Origin: an uncultured Clostridia bacterium
Lineage (GTDB): Bacteria > Bacillota > Clostridia > Christensenellales > UBA1242
Direction of reading: 5' to 3'
DNA: 61,383 nucleotides
Assembly: GCA_944341445.1 (NCBI GenBank)
Contig: CALVLZ010000013.1
Location: 1 to 61,383, forward strand
Shown here in pieces: positions 61,288 to 61,383 of this stretch. A program made the translations under genes and the position numbers. How positions within the stretch are numbered: position 1 is the stretch's first letter; each line of letters opens with the position of its first letter. Below the pieces are notes generated by a model that had not been told where the DNA came from, made no database searches, and was given only the letters and a program-made list of their open reading frames with translations.

Positions 61288-61383
<96 letters not shown>

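Overview
The window is chromosomal DNA from a very AT-rich, Gram-positive-type bacterium, most likely an uncultured endospore-forming member of the Clostridia (Firmicutes). Supporting this are strong Shine-Dalgarno sites, sigma-A type promoters, UGA used as a stop, a ctsR-mcsA-mcsB-clpC operon, spore genes (gpr, a spoIVFA/spoIVFB pair, a SpoVB-like flippase), and gene order shared with Bacillus/Clostridium (comEC-holA next to rpsT and gpr; mreB-minD-spoIVFA-spoIVFB; ywlE-rpiB). I see no insertion sequence, prophage, plasmid or CRISPR signature. The species is not determined.

Layout. 1-1.05 kb: start of obg and the DNA-repair gene nth. 1.1-2.7 kb: a DUF3343 protein divergent from a cysteine desulfurase. 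2.7-6.7 kb: a frameshifted hypothetical gene, a subtilase with a small partner, an Asn-rich protein and a degenerate ABC ATPase. 6.8-12.1 kb: hpf and the protein-quality-control operon with an exact CtsR operator. 12.1-12.3 kb: a tiny self-contained transcription unit for an 18-residue hydrophobic peptide. 12.3-18 kb: degV-family gene, lysS, a lytic transglycosylase and polA. 18.1 kb: tRNA-Leu. 18.3-24.5 kb: DUF1963 and ferritin-like proteins, a coupled XRE regulator/RelA-SpoT-like pair, a DUF2188 protein, gpr and rpsT with a histone-H1-like tail. 24.6-33.8 kb: holA, comEC, a zinc-ribbon microprotein, spoIVFB/spoIVFA, minE/minD, an MreB-like gene, a Ppx/GppA-like pseudoenzyme and a ferredoxin. 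33.9-44.9 kb: a split TauE-like permease, a giant surface protein with a cytosolic coiled coil, an acetyltransferase-like protein, LysM, SpoVB-like, DUF421, DUF4363, a candidate leaderless gene and a degenerate PHP protein. 44.9-49.8 kb: uvrA/uvrB. 49.9-54.7 kb: two membrane-anchored winged-helix-like proteins, a large Ig-like surface protein and a 22%-cysteine small protein. 54.9-61.4 kb: hflX with a JAMM-like N-terminal domain, a helical membrane protein, a lipoprotein, rpiB/ywlE, YgjV-like and PQ-loop membrane proteins, tRNA-Asn and the 3' part of a 5S rRNA that ends an rRNA operon.

How the genes connect. McsB (arginine kinase), McsA, CtsR and ClpC form the phospho-arginine-marked degradation pathway, and the YwlE-type phosphatase with its CTGNTCR loop is the expected eraser, so writer and eraser lie in one window. 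GPR, SpoIVFA/FB and the SpoVB-like protein point to sporulation. UvrAB, Nth, PolA and HolA cover repair and replication. A recurring feature is proteins that keep a fold but have lost catalytic residues: the ABC ATPase, the Ppx/GppA-like and PHP proteins, the ComEC beta-lactamase-like domain, and the synthetase region of the RSH-like protein. The most novel candidates are the 18-residue peptide unit, the XRE/RSH-like pair, the Cys-rich microprotein, the S20 tail, the JAMM-HflX fusion and the giant surface protein.
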